DNA from: Anaerolineae bacterium
GTDB lineage: Bacteria; Pseudomonadota; Alphaproteobacteria; DSM-16000; Inquilinaceae
NCBI GenBank assembly: GCA_028285185.1
Contig: JANQQD010000065.1
Location: 1-64,000 of the forward strand
Direction: 5' to 3'
Length of the DNA stretch: 64,000 nt
Under the pieces are notes generated by a model. That model was not told the origin of the DNA, did no database searches, and saw nothing but the letters and a program-made list of their open reading frames with translations. This document shows positions 46,368 to 54,078 of the stretch, piece after piece. The position numbers and the translations under genes are program-made. Each line of letters starts with the position of its first letter. The first letter of the stretch is position 1.

Positions 46368-46655
46368 TCACGCATTCCGCGACATCTCCAGGATGCGCCA
46401 CGTGTTGCCGAAGCGGTTGCCGCAGCCTTTGCAGGCATAGCGGCGTTCGAGGTCGAGCAGCCGGATATAGTCGGGCAACCGTCGCCGCAAGGTGGACGGA
46501 TAGAGCAAGCCCTCTCGCCCGCAGCGCCCGCACGTGACCTCGATCACGTGCCAGTCGCGGAGGTCCTCAAGGCGAACCTGATAGCGGGGGCCGATGATAA
46601 CGTTCCGCGTTCGTTCCACACCGGGCAGGCTATGACCACGCCCGTTGGCGCGCAA
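46368..46655 (-). CDS. Small zinc-ribbon protein
   Basis: The 95-residue product has paired C-x2-C knuckles (TCGRCGREG and ACKGCGNRFGNTW) about 35 residues apart, forming a probable zinc ribbon. A basic N-terminus precedes them. It is divergent from the SRAP gene. Proteins of this type occur near phage regions; the role is unknown. Confidence 0.65.
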   Translation of the reverse strand: MRANGRGHSLPGVERTRNVIIGPRYQVRLEDLRDWHVIEVTCGRCGREGLLYPSTLRRRLPDYIRLLDLERRYACKGCGNRFGNTWRILEMSRNA

Positions 46656-46696
46656 GCGACCTTGCGTCTCACCACCTCGTCTGCTGTGCTTCCGCC

Positions 46697-47389
46697 ATGT
46701 GCAATGCCTACTCCATCACCCATCCGCGCCAGGCCATTCTCCAGATCGCGAACGGGCTGGCGGGGCAGCTAGACCTGCCGCTGGACGGCTCGGCGTTGGC
46801 GGCCGATCTGCCGCCACGGTACCGCATCAGCCCGCGCCAGCGAGCGCCGGTCCTCTATGTGGCTGACGACAGGCTTGTCCTGACCATGGCCCTCTGGGGC
46901 TTCCTGACCAAGGGTGCGAAACCCGGCTTTGCTCCGACGAACGCTCGCGATGACAAGCTGACGTCGGGTTGGCCCTGGAAGATGGTCTCGAAATCCCAAC
47001 GGTGTCTGGTACCGGCAGACGGGTTCTTCGAACCGGAAAAGCCGGCCGGCGCCAAGGGCACCGTGCCGTGGTCATACTACGCCATGGGGAACAGGCAGAT
47101 CTTCATGATGGCGGGCCTGTGGAACCGCGCCCCAGACCCGAAGACAGGCGAGCCGATCGACACCTATACGGTCGTAACCACGGCAGCGAGCGCCGCGATC
47201 CGGATCCACGATCGCATGCCAGCGATCCTCGAGGATGACGGACTGCGAACGTGGCTCACACCCGGCATGGTACCGACCGACCTGCTCAAGCCCTATCCCG
47301 CCGAACGCATGACTGGATGGCGGGTGACGGACGAGGCCCGCAACTCGCGGCTGCCGGAGCACGCCGGATTGGTGGAACCAGTGGGGTAG
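46697..47389 (+). CDS. SRAP-family (YedK/HMCES-like) DNA-protein crosslink protein
   Basis: SRAP proteins bind abasic sites in single-stranded DNA through Cys2. The 230-residue product starts MCNAYSITHPRQAIL with C2 exposed after Met removal, and contains FAPTNARDDKL, the conserved GFFEPEKP glutamate and the IHDRMPAIL histidine. The family is common in phages and islands. It marks the left part of the prophage region. Confidence 0.93.
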   Translation: MCNAYSITHPRQAILQIANGLAGQLDLPLDGSALAADLPPRYRISPRQRAPVLYVADDRLVLTMALWGFLTKGAKPGFAPTNARDDKLTSGWPWKMVSKSQRCLVPADGFFEPEKPAGAKGTVPWSYYAMGNRQIFMMAGLWNRAPDPKTGEPIDTYTVVTTAASAAIRIHDRMPAILEDDGLRTWLTPGMVPTDLLKPYPAERMTGWRVTDEARNSRLPEHAGLVEPVG

Positions 47390-47448
47390 GGAGGTCGCGG
47401 TTACTCGCCGGCACGCGTGACTTTCTGGTCCGGATGTCCCAGCAAGCT

Positions 47449-47958
47449 TCAGGTGCCTGTCGGCTGGACCGGGCCCTCCGCCGGCACCCCACCGCAAAAG
47501 CTCGTAAGGAAGACCTCATAGACCCTGAGCCGCGCCGCCTGGTCGGCGTTGTGACTGTCACGGCCGACGGCCAGCGCCAGATAAGCTGTTTCGTAGACCG
47601 CGCAGCGCTCGCCCCGATCACCGAGGGGCGCCCCTCGGTCACCGCTGCACGCCGCCAACACGAGGATGAGCATGGCCAGGAACACCGCAAGGGGAGGGGT
47701 CATGGCCGCGTTCTTCGGCAGGTTCCTACGGAAGTAGGCCGCCGCTGCCGGCCCGATGTAGCCGATGACGGCCATCACTACGGCCTCGACGAGCATCCCG
47801 AAGGCGCCGAGGAATTCGGCCACCGGCGGCCGCTCGACGCCCAGCAAGACCGGGCCAAGGAACCAAAGCAATACCGTCGTGACCGCACCGCCGTAGCCGG
47901 CCGCTCGGGCCTTGTGGGCGGTCTGCTCAGGGGTCGCCGTGTCTTCAGTCTGGGTCAT
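47449..47958 (-). CDS. Holin-like domain fused in frame to a lipoprotein (possible spanin)
   Basis: From ATG 47958 the 169-residue frame first gives two membrane segments (GGAVTTVLLWFLGPVLLGV and FLGAFGMLVEAVVMAVIGYIG) and YFRRNLPKNA, as in phage holins. Without a stop it continues as MTPPLAVFLAMLILVLAACSGD, a lipoprotein signal with lipobox LAAC, then about 70 residues. An internal start could give the lipoprotein alone. It lies downstream of the endolysin gene, where holins and spanins are expected. Confidence 0.65.
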   Translation of the reverse strand: MTQTEDTATPEQTAHKARAAGYGGAVTTVLLWFLGPVLLGVERPPVAEFLGAFGMLVEAVVMAVIGYIGPAAAAYFRRNLPKNAAMTPPLAVFLAMLILVLAACSGDRGAPLGDRGERCAVYETAYLALAVGRDSHNADQAARLRVYEVFLTSFCGGVPAEGPVQPTGT

Positions 47959-47980
47959 CGTTCGTCTCCATGCGAGCATG

Positions 47981-48002
47981 AAAAAACCCGCCAGCGGCGG
48001 GT
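47981..48002 (-). terminator. Rho-independent terminator after the amidase gene
   Basis: On the minus strand ACCCGCC-GCT-GGCGGGT forms a 7-bp GC-rich stem followed by six T. It lies between the amidase gene and the holin-like gene and would end the rightmost leftward transcript. Confidence 0.85.
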
Positions 48003-48029
48003 GGGGTGGGTGGGGATGGTGTCCAGCAA

Positions 48030-48692
48030 TCAGCCGTCGGGATCGGCCAGCGAGACCGGCTCGCCGAAGTCGATCAGCAGCCGGTCCGTACCCGTCGGGC
48101 TGACCGTGAAGCTTGTTGGCACCACCAGCTGGCTAAGCAGCTCCGGCCGCGGATTGTCGATGGTGTCGTCGCCATCATCGGCGGGCCCGCTGTTGAGGCC
48201 CGCCCACCAGCTGGGCACATCGAAGCACGGACAGGCTTTGGGCCGGCCGCCGTATCGCTCGATCATGTCTCGGTGCCCCAGCACCTCCGCATCTGGCCAC
48301 AACGTCAGGGCCTCGCGGATGTCCTGCTCAAGCCCCGCCCACTGCTCCGGCGTATAGTTGGGGTCCGGCCTGCCGCGGTCGTCGATGCCGCCCATGAGGC
48401 AGATGCCATAGGAGTCGTGGTTGTGGCCGACATCGCCGACATGGGCCCCGATCGCGGCAGGATGCAGCGTCACCAGCACCGAGCCGTCACGCGCCCTGAT
48501 CTTGTGATACCCGCAACTCTTCCACGGACCATGCCTCGGACCGCCCTGGCTTTCCGGCGTGTAGTGGAATCGGACGATCCCAAGCGGCGTGTGTCGGGTC
48601 GAGTTGTTCGGCGTTGCGGCGCAGTGCACGACAATGTGCTTAGTCTCCGGTCGCTTGCCGCGGGGTGCGTAGTGGCTTCCGTACTCCATCAT
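48030..48692 (-). CDS. N-acetylmuramoyl-L-alanine amidase (phage endolysin)
   Basis: The 220-residue product is an Amidase_2/T7-lysozyme-type enzyme that cuts peptidoglycan. Zinc ligands are H23 (VVHCAAT), the histidine of VLGHRDM and the cysteine of CPCFD. Conserved YHKIRARDGSV and GICLMGGID are present. A roughly 50-residue C-terminal tail may be a cell-wall or autoregulatory extension. No signal peptide is seen, so it needs a holin. Confidence 0.92.
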   Translation of the reverse strand: MMEYGSHYAPRGKRPETKHIVVHCAATPNNSTRHTPLGIVRFHYTPESQGGPRHGPWKSCGYHKIRARDGSVLVTLHPAAIGAHVGDVGHNHDSYGICLMGGIDDRGRPDPNYTPEQWAGLEQDIREALTLWPDAEVLGHRDMIERYGGRPKACPCFDVPSWWAGLNSGPADDGDDTIDNPRPELLSQLVVPTSFTVSPTGTDRLLIDFGEPVSLADPDG

Positions 48693-48764
48693 CGACCTCT
48701 CGTTTTGGAGATGAAAAGGCGGCCCGAAGGTGGCAGTCTGTTGAGGGCGGGCCTGTTGCGAGAG

Positions 48765-49013
48765 TCAGGGCCCGGCTATCAGGCGGTCCTCGTTCCGCTC
48801 TACTCGTCGTTCCAAACCATCGATCCTGCTGTTGATCGCGTCATTGAAACTGTTGAACTCCGCGCGAAGGCTTGTCAGCTCCGCGTGCATCATCCAGAGC
48901 AGCCCGCATGCCGCTGGCACCGCCACCTTCCAGAGCAGATCCCAGAGCGGATGCTGGGCAAAGCGAGCAACGCGGCCGTTGGGCGGGCCTGCATTCACGT
49001 TGGCGTCAACCAT
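48765..49013 (-). CDS. Small membrane protein with coiled-coil tail (lysis region)
   Basis: The 82-residue product has one membrane segment (LLWKVAVPAACGLLWMM) followed by an amphipathic coiled coil (LTSLRAEFNSFNDAINSRIDGLERRVERNEDRL). Its size and position before the endolysin suggest a holin or inner-membrane spanin, but no family is certain. Confidence 0.6.
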   Translation of the reverse strand: MVDANVNAGPPNGRVARFAQHPLWDLLWKVAVPAACGLLWMMHAELTSLRAEFNSFNDAINSRIDGLERRVERNEDRLIAGP

Positions 49014-49135
49014 CTAGACCCTCATTTCACAGTTGAGCCGGCGGACGGATGCCCGTCTCGCCGGTTGCTCCCCAGCAGCAGTTGAGCGATGATCGACGTC
49101 ATCGGAGGTCAGCAATTGGGGAATCCCTGTTCGAT

Positions 49136-50110
49136 ATGCTAGTTGGAGTTTCTATCTCGGCTTTTCTTTTGATGGGTATAGCCGGAATTTTTCTTGCCAG
49201 GAAAAGGATCTGGAAATGGGTAGATGTTATCTACTATCCAGTCGCAGGAGCTGGAGTGCTCCTTCTATTCTTTTCTTTTGATCGATCAAACTCGACACGT
49301 GAGATCAATGAAATTAGAGCGGAGTTCGAGACAAAGATCGCAGCTCACCTTAGAAATCTGCCAAATGTCGACGTCAGTCAATTGCAAATGATGCAAAATA
49401 TAAGTGATGGATACGAAGTGCTTGGATCTATTATTTCCATAGACTACAATTGCAAGGCACAAGAAAGCCAATCAAGTACATGCGCTGCTGCACGGATTTT
49501 GGCTCCACGAGCTGATGGAATCGTGAACCTATTTGATGAGTTTCTGGATAATTCTCTTGAAAACTGGGATATCGCCGCTATCGAACTTTGCACAGATTTC
49601 ACCACAATCATAGATGATTTAATTAGCGATTCCTCTGTTGCAGCGCTTGTTTTTGAAGAATTGTCTCGTCCCGTCCCCGCGTCAAGCGACATGCAGACGG
49701 AAGCTGAACCAGGGCTTATGTATTTTACGCTGCAGCGGCGTCTCTTACGCAGAATGCAATCGCTCGGCGCAGTACTTGAAGTGGAAGGTGAAACAAATTT
49801 CGGGACCTTTCTATATTACACAGAAATGATCACGAACATTGCGATGAGCTATAACGTTTGTCTAGTGTTACCGGAAGATGTGGCGAATTTTGATTTGGCC
49901 CGCTGGAGAATTGGGGGCGACGAACTGAGTCTCGAGCGAGATCAGATGATCGCTGCGGTTCAGGAGGAGGCTGAAGAGGCTCACCAAGCCGCCGAGCGTG
50001 TTCGCTGGTGGCGACAGGAATGGTGGCCCTATCTGATCCTGCTGGCTCTAGCCCTGAAGTTTGGGAAGGGGGTGGCAGACTTGAGATCCGCCCATCGTAC
50101 TGGAGTTTGA
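49136..50110 (+). CDS. AT-rich membrane protein inside the prophage (moron candidate)
   Basis: The frame is open from 49049, but the AT-rich gene body begins about 49110, so ATG 49136 is preferred (324 aa). Two membrane segments lie at the N-terminus (MLVGVSISAFLLMGIAGIFLA and VIYYPVAGAGVLLLFFSF), a large middle domain with three or four cysteines follows, and a last membrane segment lies in WWPYLILLALALKFG. It is transcribed against the phage genes and has much lower GC, as expected for cargo. Function is not recognised. Confidence 0.65.
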   Translation: MLVGVSISAFLLMGIAGIFLARKRIWKWVDVIYYPVAGAGVLLLFFSFDRSNSTREINEIRAEFETKIAAHLRNLPNVDVSQLQMMQNISDGYEVLGSIISIDYNCKAQESQSSTCAAARILAPRADGIVNLFDEFLDNSLENWDIAAIELCTDFTTIIDDLISDSSVAALVFEELSRPVPASSDMQTEAEPGLMYFTLQRRLLRRMQSLGAVLEVEGETNFGTFLYYTEMITNIAMSYNVCLVLPEDVANFDLARWRIGGDELSLERDQMIAAVQEEAEEAHQAAERVRWWRQEWWPYLILLALALKFGKGVADLRSAHRTGV

Positions 50111-50353
50111 GGGAATCTGTGACAACGAATACGACTTCTTCAGTCATCCATGAAGAACCGTTTACACGCTGGTGTATAACGTATACTTGAGCCGCCCAAG
50201 TACACGGTTTTGCAGGAAAGCGGTTTAATTGCTTTGATTGCGAGTGCTCTGCTGATATTCGGAGGCATCGAGAGTAAGAACTGCACCTCAGGCTTAGAGA
50301 CTTCGCTAACTGGCCCCGATTGGTGGTCCCCACCAGGATCTGCTCTCCTGACG

Positions 50354-50854
50354 TCATGGGGCTAGTACTTGGTCGATTTCCTCGGGCGTCAGGCCGGCTG
50401 CGTTCAGCAGGCCTCGGACCCTGGGGTCGTCTGGTGAAAGACCCTCGCGTAGCGTTGACAGTGTCCAGCGTTGGTCCGCCGGCAGCGCGTCGATCAATTC
50501 GCCCACGGCCAGCGCCTTGCCGATCGCCTCGACCCGCTCACGAACGAGCCAATCCGGGATAAAGACCTCGACCGTCGGCAACGGTTCTGTTGCGACGATC
50601 ACCTCGCGACGCTGATGCGGCCAGACGGTCAGGTCGAAGACATGGTCGCGAGTGGTAATCCGCTCGCCTTCGGGTGCGGTGGCCTCGACCAGAGCGAACG
50701 GTCTCATGGTGCCGGCGTTCTTGGCCCAGTCGTCCTGGCTCCATCGCTCTACCGCCTGGCGCGGATGCCGCCGTCCGTCAGTGCCCTTGAAATCCCCGCG
50801 GCCTGCATCGGGCACTAGCGTCGGCGGATCGGTCGACACGTCGAAGATCTCCAT
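50354..50854 (-). CDS. Phage tail-fibre assembly-like protein
   Basis: The 166-residue product combines an N-terminal variable part with a C-terminal helical region (VEAIGKALAVGELIDALPADQRWTLSTLREGLSPDDPRVRGLLNAAGLTPEEIDQVL). It sits at the distal end of the tail-fibre genes. No motif fixes its role. Confidence 0.55.
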   Translation of the reverse strand: MEIFDVSTDPPTLVPDAGRGDFKGTDGRRHPRQAVERWSQDDWAKNAGTMRPFALVEATAPEGERITTRDHVFDLTVWPHQRREVIVATEPLPTVEVFIPDWLVRERVEAIGKALAVGELIDALPADQRWTLSTLREGLSPDDPRVRGLLNAAGLTPEEIDQVLAP

Positions 50855-50863
50855 GGACTGGCC

Positions 50864-51583
50864 TCAGTCACTTGGGGTGCTAGCGGCGTCGGACAGCGGG
50901 CCGCTGTTCACAGTGAGCCCTTCGCCCGGACCTTTGTTTGTGTGCCAGGATGCCGTCTCGCCGCTCAGGAAGAGGATGGGGGTTACGCCCGGACCACTGC
51001 CGTCGGCACCGAGATCCACCGGCTTGCCCTGGGCATCTCTGAACTTGGAGATGCCCGTTCCCGGCGCCCAGTACTGCGAGAGAGACAGCCATAGATCGGC
51101 CACCTCTGCGTTCAGCCTGTTGCCTCCGGCGTCATTCGCCCCGATCGCCCACTCGGTTCTTGTGTAGTCAATGGTGTTTGCGTTCGCCGAGTTTGTCCCC
51201 TCATCCTGGCTCCCGTTTATGTACAGGTGCGCCGTGTTTGATTGCCATGAACTGTAGATATGTATCCAGCCAGACGCAGTGGTGTATGTATTCGAAGAAA
51301 TAAGCTGACGGTCGAATGAAGCGCCGTTGAACCAGTTGAAGTATATCTTGTTGTTGCTCTCCTTATAGCAGTTCCATCTATCTCCCTCAGAGTTACCGAT
51401 GTACTGGCGGACGCCGTCGCCTCCCATGAAATTCACGTAGATCGAAAACGTACCGTCAGTTCCGTTTGAATTGTTCGTTAGGTCCGATCCGCGAGTGAGC
51501 CACGGCGTGCCATTGAACCGGACCGCATTCGCATCGTAACCCCGACGGCGCGTCACGATGGCAGGGCGCATGAAGAAGGGCAT
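50864..51583 (-). CDS. Phage tail protein with LamG/concanavalin-like fold
   Basis: The 239-residue product has a beta-rich pattern typical of LamG domains (FSIYVNFMGG, KIYFNWFNGAS, WIHIYSSWQSNTAHLYINGSQ, AEVADLWLSLSQY). It probably binds a host surface glycan as a tail tip. It starts at the last base of the upstream fibre gene stop. Confidence 0.7.
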   Translation of the reverse strand: MPFFMRPAIVTRRRGYDANAVRFNGTPWLTRGSDLTNNSNGTDGTFSIYVNFMGGDGVRQYIGNSEGDRWNCYKESNNKIYFNWFNGASFDRQLISSNTYTTASGWIHIYSSWQSNTAHLYINGSQDEGTNSANANTIDYTRTEWAIGANDAGGNRLNAEVADLWLSLSQYWAPGTGISKFRDAQGKPVDLGADGSGPGVTPILFLSGETASWHTNKGPGEGLTVNSGPLSDAASTPSD

Positions 51584-52206
51584 CAGACGACAGCCTCGCT
51601 GTCGAACACCCAGACCGTGGTGCCGTCCGTGATGTAGCCGAGCACATAGACACCGGCCGAAGACAGGTCCGTCGCCATGCCTGACCTGGCCTTGACCTCG
51701 CCCCCCAGAATGATCTGGTGTCCACCGGAGTTGTCGAGAATGATGGTCCCACCGGTGCCATCCGCCTCACCGGAGAATTGCAACGTGATGTTGCCGGTCG
51801 GGGTAACCTTGAAGTTGTGGGCGGCCCCGAGGTTGAGATTGCCGTCGTTGTCAATAACGAACGCTGACCGTTGAACGCCGGTCCACGCTTGGCTTTGATC
51901 CGTCTTCGCCGTATCCGCGTCATAGCTCTGGACGCCACCGGCCTGATCGATGGTGATGGCCGTGCCTTCGCTGTAGGCGGTGTACGTCGTTCCGTCCCAC
52001 GCGGCGATCGTCACCCATGCCGTGTTTCCGCCGTTCCGCCTCTTGATCAAGTTCGCCGTCATGTCCCACCAGACCATGTTGGCGAATGTCGGAGTCGGTG
52101 CCGTCGGGCCGGAGTTGCCCGAGACGATCGCCGCAAGGACAGCGTTGACGTCCGCTCTGAACGTGCCCCCATCGGCGTTGGCGATATCATAGTCGTGATG
52201 AGCCAT
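51583..52206 (-). CDS. Phage tail-fibre-like protein A
   Basis: The 207-residue product begins with a 75-residue module (HDYDIANADGGTFRADVNAVLAAIVSGNSGP...NTAWVTIAAWDGTTY) shared with the protein at 53056-53721. This is the probable attachment module; a distinct beta-rich C-terminus follows. Confidence 0.72.
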   Translation of the reverse strand: MAHHDYDIANADGGTFRADVNAVLAAIVSGNSGPTAPTPTFANMVWWDMTANLIKRRNGGNTAWVTIAAWDGTTYTAYSEGTAITIDQAGGVQSYDADTAKTDQSQAWTGVQRSAFVIDNDGNLNLGAAHNFKVTPTGNITLQFSGEADGTGGTIILDNSGGHQIILGGEVKARSGMATDLSSAGVYVLGYITDGTTVWVFDSEAVV

Positions 52207-52207
52207 C

Positions 52208-53059
52208 TCAGTACCTCAAGACCGCGGCACCGCGCTGGCCAGGCGCCGACGCGCTGCTGTTCCCGCCCTCACCGGTGTTGGCTGGCTTATCAGCGTGCCC
52301 GTTCTGTGCGGGGAGGGCGCCCGAGCCTTGCTCCGAAACCACGTCGTCAACGCCGTCCGCGGCGAAGTTTGACCCTCCGCCGCCGGCCCCGCCGCCGTTC
52401 GCCGTCCCTGTAGACTGTGATCGACCGCCCGAGCCGCCGCCGTGCCATCCGCCGCCGCCGCCGCCGCTTCCGGCCGCTTCGCCGGATGGATCGACCGGCG
52501 CACCGCCGGCGAGCGCAGTTCCGTTGTTGCTGGCACCGCTCCCGCCAGTGCCACCAATTGTCGGTTCCCCACCGGTGCCACCGCCACCAGGCTGTGGGCC
52601 CTGTCCATCAGTGCCATTGGCGCCGGTCGGCCCGCCGCCTGCACCGCCGTTGCCACCGAAGATGCCCGTCTGCGTGGCGTTACGTCCGCCGGCCGCTCCG
52701 CCGCCGCCGGCGAGCAAGATCATGTTTTCCGGAGTCTCCGTTCCCCGGAAGATCGCAGTGTAGCCACCGCCCAGATTCGGCGCGGGCGTACCGGGTGCCC
52801 CGACACGGATCTTCAGCGTCTCACCGGGCGTGACTTCAATCGTGCCGCTAACGAAGCCGCCGCCGCCGCCTTTGCCGAAGCCACCGCCAACCGCTTGGCC
52901 GCCGGCTGTGCCTCCGGCGCCCCACCCAGCGGCCGGGATCCTGGTCACACCGTCGGGGACAACCCAATCGGTCACCCCGGGCGTCGTGAAAACGACCTTG
53001 TTGGTGAAATCTTGCGGCGGCGTCGGCGGTACTAAGATCGCTGCCAGGGCAGCCGTCAT
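52208..53059 (-). CDS. Glycine-rich phage tail protein
   Basis: The 283-residue product has a short N-terminal beta domain (VVFTTPGVTDWVVPDGVTRI), then long glycine-rich runs (GGGGGFVSG, GGAGGGPTGANGTDG, SGGGGGGWHGGGSGG). Such proteins form polyglycine-II sheets at receptor-binding tips. It lies between the two related fibre genes. Confidence 0.75.
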   Translation of the reverse strand: MTAALAAILVPPTPPQDFTNKVVFTTPGVTDWVVPDGVTRIPAAGWGAGGTAGGQAVGGGFGKGGGGGFVSGTIEVTPGETLKIRVGAPGTPAPNLGGGYTAIFRGTETPENMILLAGGGGAAGGRNATQTGIFGGNGGAGGGPTGANGTDGQGPQPGGGGTGGEPTIGGTGGSGASNNGTALAGGAPVDPSGEAAGSGGGGGGWHGGGSGGRSQSTGTANGGGAGGGGSNFAADGVDDVVSEQGSGALPAQNGHADKPANTGEGGNSSASAPGQRGAAVLRY

Positions 53060-53721
53060 GTCAGGCCACCAGCAAGCCAGTACTCACCATCGGCGATCTT
53101 TGCGACCGACACCGCCGCATATCGCCCAACCGTCGTCAGTGATGCGTCCAAAGAGCGGACGACGTCCGCGCCCTGCGGGGCGAACGTTATCTGACCGGCG
53201 CCCCACTGGACGCAGATGCACTGGAACCCGACGATCAGGTCCTCGGTCGACACCTGCGGCAGGGTGAGCGTGATCGCGGACTCGTTGTTCAGCCGGATGA
53301 CCTTGCCGCGGTCGCTTTCGGTGAGCGTGTAGGCCGTGCCCGTCTGCTCCGCGAGGTCGAACTTCTGGCCGACGAGGTTGCGCATATCGAGCGCCGGGAG
53401 ATGGCCATTTACGTCGAGTTGCAGCAGGTTGTTGGCGGCTGTCCCGGCCGTAAGGATCGCCGCGTTACCGAGCGCGACGCCGGCCCGATATGGGATGTAC
53501 GTCGTACCGTCCCAGGAGGCGATGACGACCCAGGCCGTGTTCGCCGAGTTGCGCCACTTGACGAGATTGGCCGCAGTGTCCGGCCAGACCATGTGCGCAT
53601 ACGTAGGGCTGGGCGCACCCGTACCGGCGTTCTGTGAGGCAATCGCGGCGAGTGCGGCGTTGATATCCGCCCGGACGACGCCGCCAGCCGCGTTGTCGAT
53701 CACATAGTCGTGCTGGGACAA
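53056..53721 (-). CDS. Phage tail-fibre-like protein B
   Basis: The 221-residue product shares the N-terminal module of the gene at 51583 (HDYVIDNAAGGVVRADINAALAAIASQNAG...NTAWVVIASWDGTTY). Its C-terminus (LTLPQVSTEDLIVGFQCICVQWGAGQITFAPQG) is typical of fibre tips. It overlaps the glycine-rich gene by four bases. Confidence 0.72.
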   Translation of the reverse strand: MSQHDYVIDNAAGGVVRADINAALAAIASQNAGTGAPSPTYAHMVWPDTAANLVKWRNSANTAWVVIASWDGTTYIPYRAGVALGNAAILTAGTAANNLLQLDVNGHLPALDMRNLVGQKFDLAEQTGTAYTLTESDRGKVIRLNNESAITLTLPQVSTEDLIVGFQCICVQWGAGQITFAPQGADVVRSLDASLTTVGRYAAVSVAKIADGEYWLAGGLT

Positions 53722-53724
53722 TGC

Positions 53725-54078
53725 CTATTCCTCTCGGCGGTGCGCCCGGTCCTTCTCGATGATCGCGATCAACTGTTGCGTGGTGGCCGGCAGGGGGCAG
53801 CCTGTGTGCTCCGACAGCGCCCGGAAACCATCGACGATCGCCAGAGCCGTTAGGTTCTGTTCGCCCTGAAGCGGTCGCTTCAATGGCTCGAAGCGTTGGA
53901 GGGCCCGGTCCCACCAGTAGAGACCCGGTTTCAGGTCGCAGTCGTCGGGACAGGGAACCTGCTTGTCGTTGAGCTCCGCATCGGCGGGCACTTTCTCGTA
54001 ACCGATCAGCTGGTCTCGGCCGTCGAGGACGGCGACCGTCTGCATGGGCACCGGTTCGGCCTGGGCCTTTCTCGTCAC
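53725..54078 (-). CDS. Small phage tail-region protein
   Basis: The GTG at 54078 overlaps the stop of the J-like gene (GTGA) and gives 117 residues with a YWWDRALQRFEPL motif and a helical C-terminus (ALAIVDGFRALSEHTGCPLPATTQQLIAII). The longer frame to 54204 has no start signal. The role is unknown. Confidence 0.6.
   Translation of the reverse strand: MTRKAQAEPVPMQTVAVLDGRDQLIGYEKVPADAELNDKQVPCPDDCDLKPGLYWWDRALQRFEPLKRPLQGEQNLTALAIVDGFRALSEHTGCPLPATTQQLIAIIEKDRAHRREE

Noticed and set aside
52275-52763. Proline-rich plus-strand frame
   Set aside because: It is the antisense of the glycine-rich tail gene.
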